Notes under the pieces: generated by a model
Database searches by the model: none
What the model saw: the letters and a program-made list of their open reading frames with translations, nothing else
Told to the model about the DNA's origin: nothing
From: Candidatus Zixiibacteriota bacterium
GTDB lineage: Bacteria > Zixibacteria > MSB-5A5 > GN15 > PGXB01
Assembly (NCBI GenBank): GCA_016933955.1
Contig: JAFGTT010000004.1
Location: 60,771 to 124,770 of the forward strand
Length of the DNA: 64,000 nt
Direction of reading: 5' to 3'
Made by a program: the position numbers and the translations under genes
Part shown: piece after piece, positions 36,991 through 45,462 of the stretch
Numbering within the stretch: the first letter of the stretch is position 1
How the letters are laid out: each line of letters begins with the position of its first letter

Positions 36991-37018
36991 CATATATCTT
37001 TATATAACCTATTGTCAA
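36991..37018 (-). promoter_or_regulatory. Distal sigma-70-like promoter in the PorV upstream region
   Basis: TTGACA (37013-37018) is a perfect -35. The -10 TATATG (36991-36996) lies after 16 nt, inside a run of TATA steps. The predicted start near 36984 is 380 nt from the next ATG on this strand. Confidence 0.45.
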
Positions 37019-37152
37019 CAAAAATATTACAAATAATGTATTTATTTTTTCAAAATCGGCCTTGACTATCAGTCACTTACAGAAGTAACAGGTAGTAATC
37101 GAGATATACTTTGGTTTTGTACCGATTCCGCTATAGGTGTGATATATAAATA

Positions 37153-37180
37153 ATTTTATGCTGAATTACCAGCATAAAAT
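37153..37180 (-). terminator. 11-bp hairpin after the DUF4870 gene
   Basis: Perfect arms ATTTTATGCTG / CAGCATAAAAT with loop GTAATT. It is AT-rich with T-rich sequence on the exit side, about 60 nt after the DUF4870 stop. Likely the end of the TPR-GH57-DUF4870 transcript. Confidence 0.55.
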
Positions 37181-37239
37181 TGATTTAAATTTCAAGGGAT
37201 TGAGTAGCTCTTATGGGTTAAGAAAATAAATATAAATTA

Positions 37240-37644
37240 CTACAGATTAATTTTCTCGGCAAGGTCGCCGATCAATGGCAATTTATATTTACGACCCTGA
37301 ATCCCCAGAATGATACCGGCTACCGAGGCCCCAAGAGCCGCGATGATAATTGTCTTCCAGAACATACTTGACAATCCCGGAATAAGGAAAAGAACTGCCA
37401 TAAGCTCAATAAGAAAAAGTATCAATCCCTGCCGGCTGTGAAAGCGAGCCTGTTCGTTATCGCGCATTTGTAATAACGGTATCAGGCAGAGAAACGGTAT
37501 ATAGGATAAAATGGCCGCAATTAATCCCCTGTCCCGGTCGAGACTCGAGGTGGAATCATCCCGAACATCCTGGGCCTCCTCAAACCGCGGTATTTCTGTC
37601 TGACCACCCTGGTTTTCATCTTTGCCAAAGAATGAATCTTCCAT
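37240..37644 (-). CDS. DUF4870-like small membrane protein
   Basis: 134 residues. An acidic soluble N-terminus of about 40 residues is followed by LIAAILSYIPFLCLIPLL, the family-type NEQARFHSRQGLILFLIELMAV (arginine/histidine pair before helix 2) and WKTIIIAALGASVAGIILGIQG. Three or four membrane helices. Function unknown. It follows the GH57 gene by 14 nt. Confidence 0.75.
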   Translation of the reverse strand: MEDSFFGKDENQGGQTEIPRFEEAQDVRDDSTSSLDRDRGLIAAILSYIPFLCLIPLLQMRDNEQARFHSRQGLILFLIELMAVLFLIPGLSSMFWKTIIIAALGASVAGIILGIQGRKYKLPLIGDLAEKINL

Positions 37645-37658
37645 AATTGCCTCGCTGA

Positions 37659-39782
37659 TTAAACCTGCCAGAAGATTTCTTTATCCCGTTCCGGTAGAGT
37701 AACGGTGATTGGCCCGCCAAAGGGCCACTTTTCCATCAATTCGTTTTCAGAATAGAACAATACGAAAAAGCCTATTCTACCGCATCCGGTATCTGTTAAT
37801 GTCTTTCTACCTATTTTAACTTCCAGAATCTGTTTAAATGAAAAAATCGTCTGGCCGAGATCCTTCTCCACCGTCTTTTCCAGGGGGATTTCCCTGATAC
37901 CGATATCTTTAAAATCCAATACGATTCTAAATTTATTTTTGCCAACTAAACCAAAATTGTCATCAAAGTCAAGACGAATATAAAAGAAGTCATAATCGAA
38001 GGCAAAATAGACGGCTTTAATTATCAGTTCCACGCGATGCATGGCGCCGCCCGCTTTGACACAATCATAACACCCGGCGCCAGTCCATTCATAATAATGC
38101 GTCAAAAGACCGTCGAGCCGGGGCGTAATTAAGGATTCGGGAGGAGTAATAAATGAATCCACTCTGGCGCGGTGAATCGGCATCATTAATTCTGGAGGCA
38201 CCTCAAGTTCGAGCGTTCTGTACATGGCCATCAGGTGCCTACGGAACAACCGGTCAAAAAGGCTGTTATGGGCACCCAGATGATCGTCGCCGTACCACCA
38301 GCACCAGTCCGATCCTTCGGCTATATAGAGTTTTTCCCAGGCGGCTTTGATTTTGCCCGGATCGGCCTTGGGGTGGCTTTTTTCATAATGAACCAAGGCG
38401 CGTCGAGCCTCATAGAGGAAATCCCAGGCCTGATTATCTTCATTATGGCCGATCCATATCCGGAAATTATGGTTTATCCAGGAGCCGGGGAAAAGAGACG
38501 GCAGAGTTATGGGCTTAAGACAATCGGCCGCCTCGGTCATCGATACTATTTCAACATGATTGCACTCCCCAAGACCCCGGTATAATCGGCGCAGGAAATC
38601 CTGACCATCATCAGGGAAATATTCCCAGGCATTTTCTCCATCGAGAATAATTGGGATAACGCAGTTGCCAGCTCTATCGCCATAGAAATCACGGATGCTT
38701 TTAATGGTCCCGATAAAATCACTGACCGCCCGCTCGGCTTCCCAGCCCGAATATACAAAGCCGATTTTATCCGATAACCCGTGATCACGGAATAACATTT
38801 TCGTTCCAGGAATGCCCTCAAGGGAATATACCTGATGTGGCGAAAAGTCCCGTTTGCTTAACCCGGATTTCAGGAGTGAGTTATACAGAATTTCCTCATC
38901 GGTGGCCACCCAGCGAATTCCTCTTTTCGAAATCAGACCGAGGGCATCCTCGGACACCGATCCCTCCGATGGCCACATCCCGGCCAGCTCTCCTCCGAAC
39001 AATTGGTGATATCTTTCAACCGCACGGTCAATATGCCAGGTCGCATCTTCCGGATACCTGAATCTGTTCTCCGGTAAATGGATATCCGCCATCGCTTCCC
39101 TGGCCGAGTCAGTATCGATTAAAAGAGGCAGAATCGGGTGATAATAGGGAGTAAAGGAAATATCGATTTTCCCCTCTTTGTACAGCCTCTGGTAGGTCGG
39201 AATAATTTCTTTCAGCAATTCGATTTCAAACCCGAGCAATTGGCTTTTCTCCTCCTCGGTGAAATCACGCTGCTTTTCATATAGATCCTGAATGGGAGCA
39301 CGGTTGCGAAACATGGGATCGATCCAGACCAGATTGGACCATACCTGAAGATCTCGAAGCTCCGAAGTCGAAAATATTTCACAGGCCAGATTAATATCAC
39401 TGCCACAGCTATCTTTTTTCCGATAAAGCTGGCGATACCTCGGATAGGGTTCGATCATGGTCGGGTAATGCGCCATGAAAAAAGTCTGAAGAATCTCCCT
39501 TTTTTCTTCATGAAGAAGTTGCCGGGCCGGAATATGTGATAATTCAAGGTGACGATCGGTGTATCCCCGACAATACATTTCTATCTGATCCAGAAGTGAC
39601 GGAACGAGATTAAAAGTGGCCTTGATATTATTTTCCGCGGCCAGAAGCGGCATATCAAGATAATCCTTGAGCCCATGCAATCGAACCCAAGGCATAAAGA
39701 ACTTATTATCTTCCGGATTAAGATAAAACGGTTGATGCATGTGCCAGAGAAAGGCAACCTTTAATCTGGTATCCCCCGGCAT
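37659..39782 (-). CDS. Glycoside hydrolase family 57 (alpha-amylase/amylopullulanase-like)
   Basis: 707 residues, no signal peptide. N-terminal GH57 barrel: VAFLWHMHQPFY (conserved region 1), IKATFNLVPSLLDQ (region 2), GMWPSEGSVSED (region 3, with the catalytic Glu), and PIILDGENAWEYFPDDG (region 4, with the acid Asp). The C-terminal 150 residues, after SFITPPESLITPRLDG, are beta-rich, a likely carbohydrate-associated domain. It probably acts on intracellular alpha-glucan such as glycogen; no glycogen gene adjoins it. Coupled to the TPR gene upstream (12-nt gap) and DUF4870 downstream. Confidence 0.9.
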   Translation of the reverse strand: MPGDTRLKVAFLWHMHQPFYLNPEDNKFFMPWVRLHGLKDYLDMPLLAAENNIKATFNLVPSLLDQIEMYCRGYTDRHLELSHIPARQLLHEEKREILQTFFMAHYPTMIEPYPRYRQLYRKKDSCGSDINLACEIFSTSELRDLQVWSNLVWIDPMFRNRAPIQDLYEKQRDFTEEEKSQLLGFEIELLKEIIPTYQRLYKEGKIDISFTPYYHPILPLLIDTDSAREAMADIHLPENRFRYPEDATWHIDRAVERYHQLFGGELAGMWPSEGSVSEDALGLISKRGIRWVATDEEILYNSLLKSGLSKRDFSPHQVYSLEGIPGTKMLFRDHGLSDKIGFVYSGWEAERAVSDFIGTIKSIRDFYGDRAGNCVIPIILDGENAWEYFPDDGQDFLRRLYRGLGECNHVEIVSMTEAADCLKPITLPSLFPGSWINHNFRIWIGHNEDNQAWDFLYEARRALVHYEKSHPKADPGKIKAAWEKLYIAEGSDWCWWYGDDHLGAHNSLFDRLFRRHLMAMYRTLELEVPPELMMPIHRARVDSFITPPESLITPRLDGLLTHYYEWTGAGCYDCVKAGGAMHRVELIIKAVYFAFDYDFFYIRLDFDDNFGLVGKNKFRIVLDFKDIGIREIPLEKTVEKDLGQTIFSFKQILEVKIGRKTLTDTGCGRIGFFVLFYSENELMEKWPFGGPITVTLPERDKEIFWQV

Positions 39783-39794
39783 GATTTAAAAACT

Positions 39795-40472
39795 CTATTG
39801 GATTTTAAGGCGCATCACCAACCTGGTAGCGGAACGGGCCTGGTTTGAACCCGAGAATTTCTCCTGGAGTTCTTTCAATGTTTTATCGGCTTTGTCGGCA
39901 TCGCCGGCCATCACGTAATTGCGTACCGCCCCGAGGTAATAATCTGGAGCACCGGGTGAATCCGGATAATAATTGATTGCCTCCATAAATTTATCGGCGG
40001 CCGCCCCGAATTCGCTTTTATTCTCCAGGCTGGCTCCGATCCCAGCGTAGGCTGAGGCCGTCATCAGTTTATCGCCATGGAATTTATCGATATACTTTTG
40101 AAAATTGGTTATCGCCTCATCATAGTTTTTGCTTTCGAAATGGGCATTGGCCAGATTAAACTGAGCCAGTCCGGCAATCTGGCCGCTGTAATCATCGGCA
40201 ATACTCGTGAATTCCAGAATTGCCGGTTGGTAATTCTGACGCCGAAATTCCGCCATCGCCCGATAATAACGATCCGACGCCTCCGTTTCCCGGGATTTGC
40301 CGACATTTATGAAGTATGCCACCGCCACAATAATAATAACGGCAATTGCCGCCACAATCGACACCATCTGCCAGTTTTCCATAATCCAGTCTTTGGCCAG
40401 AAGCATATTGGTGGTGAATCGGTCTTCCTTAATCTGCCGCTTGGTAATTTTAACCTTATTTCGCATCGCCAT
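39795..40472 (-). CDS. Membrane-anchored TPR protein (YfgM/BamD-like layout)
   Basis: 225 residues. A basic N-terminus (KVKITKRQIKEDRF) and one membrane helix (MVSIVAAIAVIIIVAVAYFI, about 37-56) precede TPR units with YYRAMAEFRRQNYQPAILEF, LAQFNLANAHFESKNYDEAITNF, SAYAGIGASLENKSEFGAAADKF and YYLGAVRNYVMAGDADKADKTL. The layout is like YfgM, a periplasmic TPR protein tied to secretion, but that assignment is by architecture only. First gene before GH57. Confidence 0.8.
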   Translation of the reverse strand: MAMRNKVKITKRQIKEDRFTTNMLLAKDWIMENWQMVSIVAAIAVIIIVAVAYFINVGKSRETEASDRYYRAMAEFRRQNYQPAILEFTSIADDYSGQIAGLAQFNLANAHFESKNYDEAITNFQKYIDKFHGDKLMTASAYAGIGASLENKSEFGAAADKFMEAINYYPDSPGAPDYYLGAVRNYVMAGDADKADKTLKELQEKFSGSNQARSATRLVMRLKIQ

Positions 40473-40547
40473 TGATTCTTTCTTTTTTACACCTGGTTAC
40501 AATATTTATCGGCGCCCCTGTCAACTTCCATTACCCTGATATATGAA

Positions 40548-40569
40548 GGGGCCGCCGAAAGCCGGCCCC
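40548..40569 (-). terminator. GC-rich hairpin after the FadL-like gene
   Basis: GGGGCCG (40548-40554) pairs with CGGCCCC (40563-40569) around an 8-nt loop, 18 nt past the stop codon. The T-tract on the minus strand is poor (TTCATATATC), so it may be inefficient. Confidence 0.45.
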
Positions 40570-40587
40570 GTATAAATTCCTTGTTGA

Positions 40588-42075
40588 TTAAAAGTACCCT
40601 GTAAAGGAAAAATTGAGATGATGATTCTTCCAGTCATTTTCCGAACGCAACACGTTATCGCTGACATAAATCATCTGATTGTAAGTGGTATATGTATAGG
40701 CGAAATCAAGCAAAATCCGAGACCAGTGAATACCCGTCCCGAAAGAAAGACTATATCCCGTCGTATTGCCCTTATCGTAATCGAAAACATAGAATACTTT
40801 CAATGTGTTAGTGGTATCACCAACCTGATCACGTTCATTAACATATTCAACGGAATAAGAGGCGATATCACCCTGGGGATAAGATTCATTACGATAACCG
40901 AGACGTATTGGTATTTCGCCGAAACCGGTATTGAATAAATATTCCGCACCCAACCTGACCTGCCAGACATCACTCCAATTAGGATCTCTGATTTCATAAG
41001 TTTCAATTCGATCGCCGTTGGCGTTGATAACAAAATTAACCAGGTTCTTTATCATTCTATCCGAGAATTTCCGATATTCCACATCAGCCGATAAAAGAAG
41101 AGATTCATCCTGAACTCCCAGCAGATTGCCGAGAAGTTTGATATCGGTGTTCATGGCCATACCCATGGTCATCATCAGGGGCATTTCAATTTTGAAGGTT
41201 CTGTTATCGACATAAATTGTATCGGTCTTAAATATACCGAATCCGGTGATATTCCAATCATCCTGAATGATCCCAACCCCGTTTCTGGTGGAAATCCGGT
41301 ATTGCGATGTATCCGATTCACCATCAAGATTAAATGGCGTTTTCACCGTGAAACCGGCCCGGAAATTATCACCGGAATAGAGAATTCCGAGAGTCGTGTT
41401 GAAACCGGAAAACGAGGTTGAATCCAAAACCGTTACATTACTGGCATAGGTGGCATAACCATTATTGTAATCAACATCGCGATAATAATAACGGCCTTCA
41501 TTGGTAACGACTTTACCGGTGTAGATGTTGCCGGTTGCCCCGATTGAAATATTCTGATAAATTCTCGTCCCCATACCCAGATTGAGACTGCTGATCCGAC
41601 CATGCTTCTCAAATAATGCATTGGGATTTTCCCCGGTCCAATCTCCAAAAAGATTTTCTCCAAATTTATAATAGACATCAAAATCATCATTATAGCCGAC
41701 CGAGGCGACCACATGGTGTCCCTTAACTCGTAACGGCGTTACTATAGACCAATTACTCAGTGAACCAAAATTCCCGGAATGGTCAAAAACATCAACCCTG
41801 CTGCCCGAATTATATGGATAAAATGAATATTCTCCGCGCGGCATCAGACTGGCATAACTGAAGACCATAAGAGTTTTTTCATGAACATATAACCCGGCCG
41901 GATTCCATCGGGCCGCCGTGGCATCATCGGAAACCGCCGTAAACGCCTGCCCCATACCCTCAGATCGAGCACCGCCGCCAAAAAAATTAAAGGTCAGACC
42001 CTGCTGCTGGCCAAAGGCTGTCGTTGCGAGGATTAATGATAATAGGATGACAACTTTGAACAACGACAATTTCAT
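40588..42075 (-). CDS. OmpP1/FadL-like outer-membrane protein
   Basis: 495 residues from the ATG at 42075, with GGGAGG in front; the in-frame start at 42108 precedes it without a site. Signal peptide LSLFKVVILLSLILATTAFG. The N-terminal GGARSEGMGQAFTAVSDD and ATAARWNPAGL is the FadL/PorV-family plug-to-barrel signature. Many barrel strands follow, ending in NHHLNFSFTGYF with terminal Phe. FadL proteins take up hydrophobic compounds across the outer membrane; the substrate here is unknown. A very good promoter lies upstream. Confidence 0.87.
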   Translation of the reverse strand: MKLSLFKVVILLSLILATTAFGQQQGLTFNFFGGGARSEGMGQAFTAVSDDATAARWNPAGLYVHEKTLMVFSYASLMPRGEYSFYPYNSGSRVDVFDHSGNFGSLSNWSIVTPLRVKGHHVVASVGYNDDFDVYYKFGENLFGDWTGENPNALFEKHGRISSLNLGMGTRIYQNISIGATGNIYTGKVVTNEGRYYYRDVDYNNGYATYASNVTVLDSTSFSGFNTTLGILYSGDNFRAGFTVKTPFNLDGESDTSQYRISTRNGVGIIQDDWNITGFGIFKTDTIYVDNRTFKIEMPLMMTMGMAMNTDIKLLGNLLGVQDESLLLSADVEYRKFSDRMIKNLVNFVINANGDRIETYEIRDPNWSDVWQVRLGAEYLFNTGFGEIPIRLGYRNESYPQGDIASYSVEYVNERDQVGDTTNTLKVFYVFDYDKGNTTGYSLSFGTGIHWSRILLDFAYTYTTYNQMIYVSDNVLRSENDWKNHHLNFSFTGYF

Positions 42076-42157
42076 AATATTCGAGCCTCCCATAATAGGA
42101 TATTTCATTTCATTATCTTAATAACAGACGCATAACCTCATAAAACATCAGACGGAA

Positions 42158-42186
42158 AATATAACAATCGCCCCCCTACATGTCAA
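42158..42186 (-). promoter_or_regulatory. Consensus sigma-70 promoter of the FadL-like gene
   Basis: TTGACA (42181-42186), a 17-nt spacer and TATATT (42158-42163) on the minus strand. Predicted start near 42151, leader about 75 nt. One of the best promoter matches in the window. Confidence 0.75.
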
Positions 42187-42341
42187 ATTTTTTTTGGATA
42201 TTACTCCTTATTAAAATCCCCTCAATCAAGGGAATAGCAGAATTTCAATTGGGAATCGATGAAATCGGGCGGCCAGACCCGGAAACGATACGGCCCAATA
42301 TCATAAAATCCTATATCAGCAGGAATCTTAAGCAAAAAAAC

Positions 42342-42414
42342 TACCCCCGGCAGGAGTTGAACCTGCGACCAATGGTTTAGGAAACCACTGCTCTATCCTC
42401 TGAGCTACGGGGGC
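42342..42414 (-). tRNA. tRNA-Arg (anticodon CCU)
   Basis: 73-nt cloverleaf. The acceptor arm GCCCCCG pairs with CGGGGGT (one G-U at the end). The anticodon stem GTGGT/ACCAT holds the loop TTCCTAA, giving anticodon CCT. The T loop is GGTTCAACTCC and the discriminator is A. CCA is not encoded. It lies 8 nt downstream of apt. Confidence 0.93.
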
Positions 42415-42422
42415 GCGGAATT

Positions 42423-42947
42423 TTATTCCGAATCGTATGTAACCAGGCTTAAAACCTTGTATTTATTGACCTTTTCCCGCCAGGGCAAATAGGCTAAATC
42501 GACCAGTAATGCAATCCCGGCCACTTCGGCGCCGGTTTTTTCGACCAAGCCCGCCGCCGCCGCAAGGGTCCCTCCGGTGGCCGCCAGATCGTCGACAATC
42601 AAAACCGATTGTCCCTGACTTAAGGCATCGGCATGAATTTCAATGGTGTCGGCGCCATACTCGAGCTGGTAATCATAACGGATTGTTTGCCCGGGCAGTT
42701 TGCCTTTCTTACGTATGGGAATAAAGCCGACTCCCAGCCGATCGGCCAGGGCGCCTCCCAGAATAAATCCCCGGGATTCAATCCCAATAACGTAATCGAC
42801 TTTTTTATCCAGACAAAAATCCTGCATTTTGTCCAGGACTGTCCGAAAGGCTTCCGGATTAAGTAAAAGCGTGGTTATATCCCGAAATACAATCCCTTTT
42901 TTGGGGAAATCCGGTATGGAACGAATAGCAGTTTTAAAATCAATCAT
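42423..42947 (-). CDS. apt: Adenine phosphoribosyltransferase
   Basis: 174 residues. PRTase fold with IPDFPKKGIVFRDITTLL at the N-terminus, the active-site loop and the PRPP-binding motif VLIVDDLAATGGTLAAA (about 122-138). It salvages adenine to AMP. I chose the ATG at 42947, which overlaps the acylphosphatase stop by one base (TGATG). It ends beside tRNA-Arg. Confidence 0.95.
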   Translation of the reverse strand: MIDFKTAIRSIPDFPKKGIVFRDITTLLLNPEAFRTVLDKMQDFCLDKKVDYVIGIESRGFILGGALADRLGVGFIPIRKKGKLPGQTIRYDYQLEYGADTIEIHADALSQGQSVLIVDDLAATGGTLAAAAGLVEKTGAEVAGIALLVDLAYLPWREKVNKYKVLSLVTYDSE

Positions 42948-43234
42948 CAATAGTCTCCATGCCTTATACTGAAATTTTCAAATCCGCGAGGCGGTTCATA
43001 CCATTCAAGATTGAGATCGCTTACATGGGAATAACTGGGACCAACCTTAAGATCCGCAAGAAAAGACTCAATCAGGCCCCGCTCGCCCTCGGCCTTGACT
43101 TCCACGGAACCATCGGGAAGATTAGCAACATATCCCGATAAACCATAATCCTGCGCCTTTCTCAGGGTCCAGAAGCGGAACCCGACTCCCTGAACGACTC
43201 CCCGAATATTTATTTTCGCTCCGATCATTGTCAT
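42947..43234 (-). CDS. acyP: Acylphosphatase
   Basis: 95 residues. The signature GVVQGVGFRFW (about 11-21) supplies the phosphate-binding loop and catalytic Arg, and YGLSGYVANLPDGSVEV holds the catalytic Asn. It hydrolyses acyl phosphates. It is translationally coupled to apt downstream and lies 2 nt after the LOG-like gene. Confidence 0.93.
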   Translation of the reverse strand: MTMIGAKINIRGVVQGVGFRFWTLRKAQDYGLSGYVANLPDGSVEVKAEGERGLIESFLADLKVGPSYSHVSDLNLEWYEPPRGFENFSIRHGDY

Positions 43235-43236
43235 TT

Positions 43237-43704
43237 TTATTTTCCGGCCAGATCAAAAGCCCTGGCCACAGCCTCCTCCGGAAATTCGAATTTCTCTATA
43301 TCCTTTGAAATATCCCAGGCCCCCAAAGATAAAAGCGGTTTACCAACCTTAAGACAAAAAGCCATTTCGGATAACGTCCCATACTTTCCCGGAAGAGCAA
43401 TAACCACGTCGGCTGTATTAATAATAACAAGATTTCTGGCTTCCGCAAGACCTGTAGGAATTATTATATCGATATACGGATTGGCCTCATTTCGCGACGA
43501 TCCGGGCAAAATCCCGATTGTTATTCCACCGTTTTCCCGGGCTCCTTTTGCGGCGCTTTCCATAATGCCTCCCCGGCCGCCGCAAACCAAAATTCCCCCC
43601 TTTTGGGCAATGGCCCGACCAACTGCTTCCGCCATTTGACTTATTTCAGATGGACATTGCCCGGCTCCGATAACACCTATAATCGGCCGTGCCTTTCCTG
43701 CCAT
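43237..43704 (-). CDS. LOG/TIGR00725-like Rossmann protein
   Basis: 155 residues from the ATG at 43704; a longer frame runs into the tRNA-Pro gene and is rejected. Rossmann start PIIGVIGAGQCPSEI, then GGILVCGGRGGIMESAAKGA with the PGGRGTxxE-like nucleotide motif, and VVIALPGKYGTLSEMAFCL in place of the usual PGGxGTxxE. This branch is related to cytokinin-activating LOG phosphoribohydrolases and Rossmann DprA-like folds; its reaction is not established. It clusters with nucleotide genes (apt, surE), so a nucleotide role is plausible. Confidence 0.82.
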   Translation of the reverse strand: MAGKARPIIGVIGAGQCPSEISQMAEAVGRAIAQKGGILVCGGRGGIMESAAKGARENGGITIGILPGSSRNEANPYIDIIIPTGLAEARNLVIINTADVVIALPGKYGTLSEMAFCLKVGKPLLSLGAWDISKDIEKFEFPEEAVARAFDLAGK

Positions 43705-43753
43705 TTTATGTGTCCCATGAAATTTCGATACTACAGATTGTCCTTCAATTAAA

Positions 43754-43827
<74 letters not shown>

Positions 43828-43897
43828 ATTTAAGTAGAATTTCATTATACATAATCGGCCCCCGAAGTCAAGTTATTTATCGCGTGGATTTGACTAA

Positions 43898-44647
43898 TTA
43901 AAATTTTAACCTGATTGGTCGCATCTTCTCCAATTCATCCAGATCAGAAAAATTAACCTTGAGAGGCGAGATAGAAACGGCTCCCAACGAAATGGCTTCG
44001 AAATCGGAACCCTCCACATCATTCCAAACTGATTCTCCAGCGATCCAGTAATAATTTCTTCCGCGCGGATCGGTTTTCTCTATTACGATATCGTTATAAA
44101 TGCGTTTTCCCAGACAGGTATAGCGGTATCTGATAAAACGATTTCCCATAAGCATCGGGAAATTTATATTCAAGAAGGTATCAACCGGTAATTTAAAGCG
44201 ATCCAGTTGACTGACGAATTTGGCGATAAATTTGGCGGCCGCAGTATATGATGCAATTCGCTCTGTATCCGTATTGGAAACGGCCAGCGAAGGAATACCC
44301 AGAATCGAACCCTCAATTGCCGCCGCAACAGTCCCGGAATAAGTAACATCTTCACCCATATTCCCTCCATGATTTATACCAGAAATAAGAAGATCGGGTA
44401 ACCGGTGTTTCATGATACCGTGAACACCGAGCATGACACAATCAGTTGGAGTGCCGTCGCAGGTATAGCGGTTAGGACCGCGCTGGTAAATACGCAGGGG
44501 CCGATTAAGAGTGAACGAATGGCTGGAGGCTGACTGCTCTCTATCGGGAGCAACCATGATTACGCTGGCGATCTTGCTTAATTCTCTTTCCAGAGCGTTG
44601 ATACCCTCGGCGTAAATACCATCATCATTTGTTATAAGAATCTGCAT
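43898..44647 (-). CDS. surE: 5'/3'-nucleotidase SurE
   Basis: 249 residues from the ATG at 44647; an ATG at 44662 would add five residues (MRKKC) and cannot be excluded. The family start MQILITNDDGIYAEGINAL carries the metal-binding Asp pair, and VAPDREQSASSHSFTL, CDGTPTDCVMLGVHG and ISGINHGGNMGEDVTYSGTV complete the active site. It hydrolyses nucleoside monophosphates. It sits between the two tRNA-Pro genes. Confidence 0.94.
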   Translation of the reverse strand: MQILITNDDGIYAEGINALERELSKIASVIMVAPDREQSASSHSFTLNRPLRIYQRGPNRYTCDGTPTDCVMLGVHGIMKHRLPDLLISGINHGGNMGEDVTYSGTVAAAIEGSILGIPSLAVSNTDTERIASYTAAAKFIAKFVSQLDRFKLPVDTFLNINFPMLMGNRFIRYRYTCLGKRIYNDIVIEKTDPRGRNYYWIAGESVWNDVEGSDFEAISLGAVSISPLKVNFSDLDELEKMRPIRLKF

Positions 44648-44689
44648 ACATTTCTTTCTCATCTTAATTCCAGATTGTTTTATAAATAT

Positions 44690-45367
44690 TTACGAAAATA
44701 TCCTTTTCAATGTCAGTCGGATAAATCTCAGGGTGTCGGCAACCGGGTCGATATAGGACGAGGAACCGGCATAGACAGTGGAAATCGGTATTTCGACGAT
44801 TCTGATATCCAGCCGACCCGCCTTGAATAAAAATTCGGATTCGAAATCGTAGCCATCAGAATCTATTTTTATTCTTTTAAGCAATTCAGTTGAAATCATC
44901 CGATAGCCGGATTGACTGTCGCTGATTCGATTTTTGGATAAAAAGGAAATGATTCCAGAGGTCAGTTTATTGGAGAGCCTTCTCATGGCCGGCATGTTTG
45001 ATCCGTGCCGGGTCCTGGTACCGATATAAAGATCGGCCTTTTGGGGATGATTTAAAAAATTCGGGATTTCCTCCGGGAGATGCTGGAGATCGGCATCGAG
45101 AGTAAGAACATATTCATACCCCCTATCGATAGCGTAGTCCAACCCGCGGCGAAGGGAATACCCTTTCCCCCGGTTGGTATCGTTTGACAGGAACGTAACA
45201 TTAAGATCTTCAAGAACTTCGGCGGAGTTATCGAGGGAACCATCATTGATAATCAACAGATCAATATTGGGAGCGGCTTTTCTTACGCGGTTGACCAGAT
45301 CGGAAAGGTACGGGGCAGCATTGTAAGCGGGAACTAAAACCAGTGTTTTTCCGGAAATTTTATTCAT
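44690..45367 (-). CDS. Family 2 glycosyltransferase (dolichyl-phosphate mannose synthase-like)
   Basis: 225 residues from the ATG at 45367, which lies downstream of the tRNA-Pro; the longer frame through the tRNA is an artefact. GT-A fold with LVLVPAYNAAPYLSDLV, IDLLIINDGSLDNS, VLTLDADLQHLPEEIPNFL (DxD-like) and ISDSQSGYRMIS. It ends without membrane helices. It should transfer a sugar from a nucleotide or lipid donor onto a polyprenyl or glycan acceptor; the acceptor is unknown. Confidence 0.85.
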   Translation of the reverse strand: MNKISGKTLVLVPAYNAAPYLSDLVNRVRKAAPNIDLLIINDGSLDNSAEVLEDLNVTFLSNDTNRGKGYSLRRGLDYAIDRGYEYVLTLDADLQHLPEEIPNFLNHPQKADLYIGTRTRHGSNMPAMRRLSNKLTSGIISFLSKNRISDSQSGYRMISTELLKRIKIDSDGYDFESEFLFKAGRLDIRIVEIPISTVYAGSSSYIDPVADTLRFIRLTLKRIFS

Positions 45368-45386
45368 GATCTGCGGCGAAAAATGG

Positions 45387-45462
45387 TCGGGGCGAGCAGA
45401 TTTGAACTGCCGACCTCTCGCACCCCAAGCGAGTGCGCTAAACCAAGCTGCGCTACGCCCCG
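45387..45462 (-). tRNA. tRNA-Pro (anticodon GGG)
   Basis: 76 nt. Acceptor CGGGGCG / CGCCCCG with discriminator A. Anticodon stem CTCGC/GCGAG with loop TTGGGGT, giving GGG. T loop AGTTCAAATCT. CCA is not encoded. The 5' ten bases overlap the end of the MerR-like coding frame. Confidence 0.93.

Larger units (their letters stand above)
36604..37239. other. 636-nt AT-rich intergenic region with promoter and hairpins
   Basis: No coding frame with a plausible start is visible. It contains, on the minus strand, a -35/-10 pair near the PorV gene (TTGCAA 36644-36649, TATAGG 36622-36627, 16 nt apart). A second, stronger pair lies 380 nt upstream (TTGACA 37013-37018, TATATG 36991-36996, 16 nt apart). 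Palindromes are ACCTTA-CATT-TAAGGT (36886-36901) and GTTCAAATATTGAAC (36900-36914). An 11-bp hairpin lies at 37153-37180. A long leader or small RNA could start at the distal promoter. Confidence 0.45.

Noticed and set aside
36604..37239. Hidden coding sequence in the AT-rich gap
   Set aside because: Short frames have neither ribosome binding sites nor protein-like composition.
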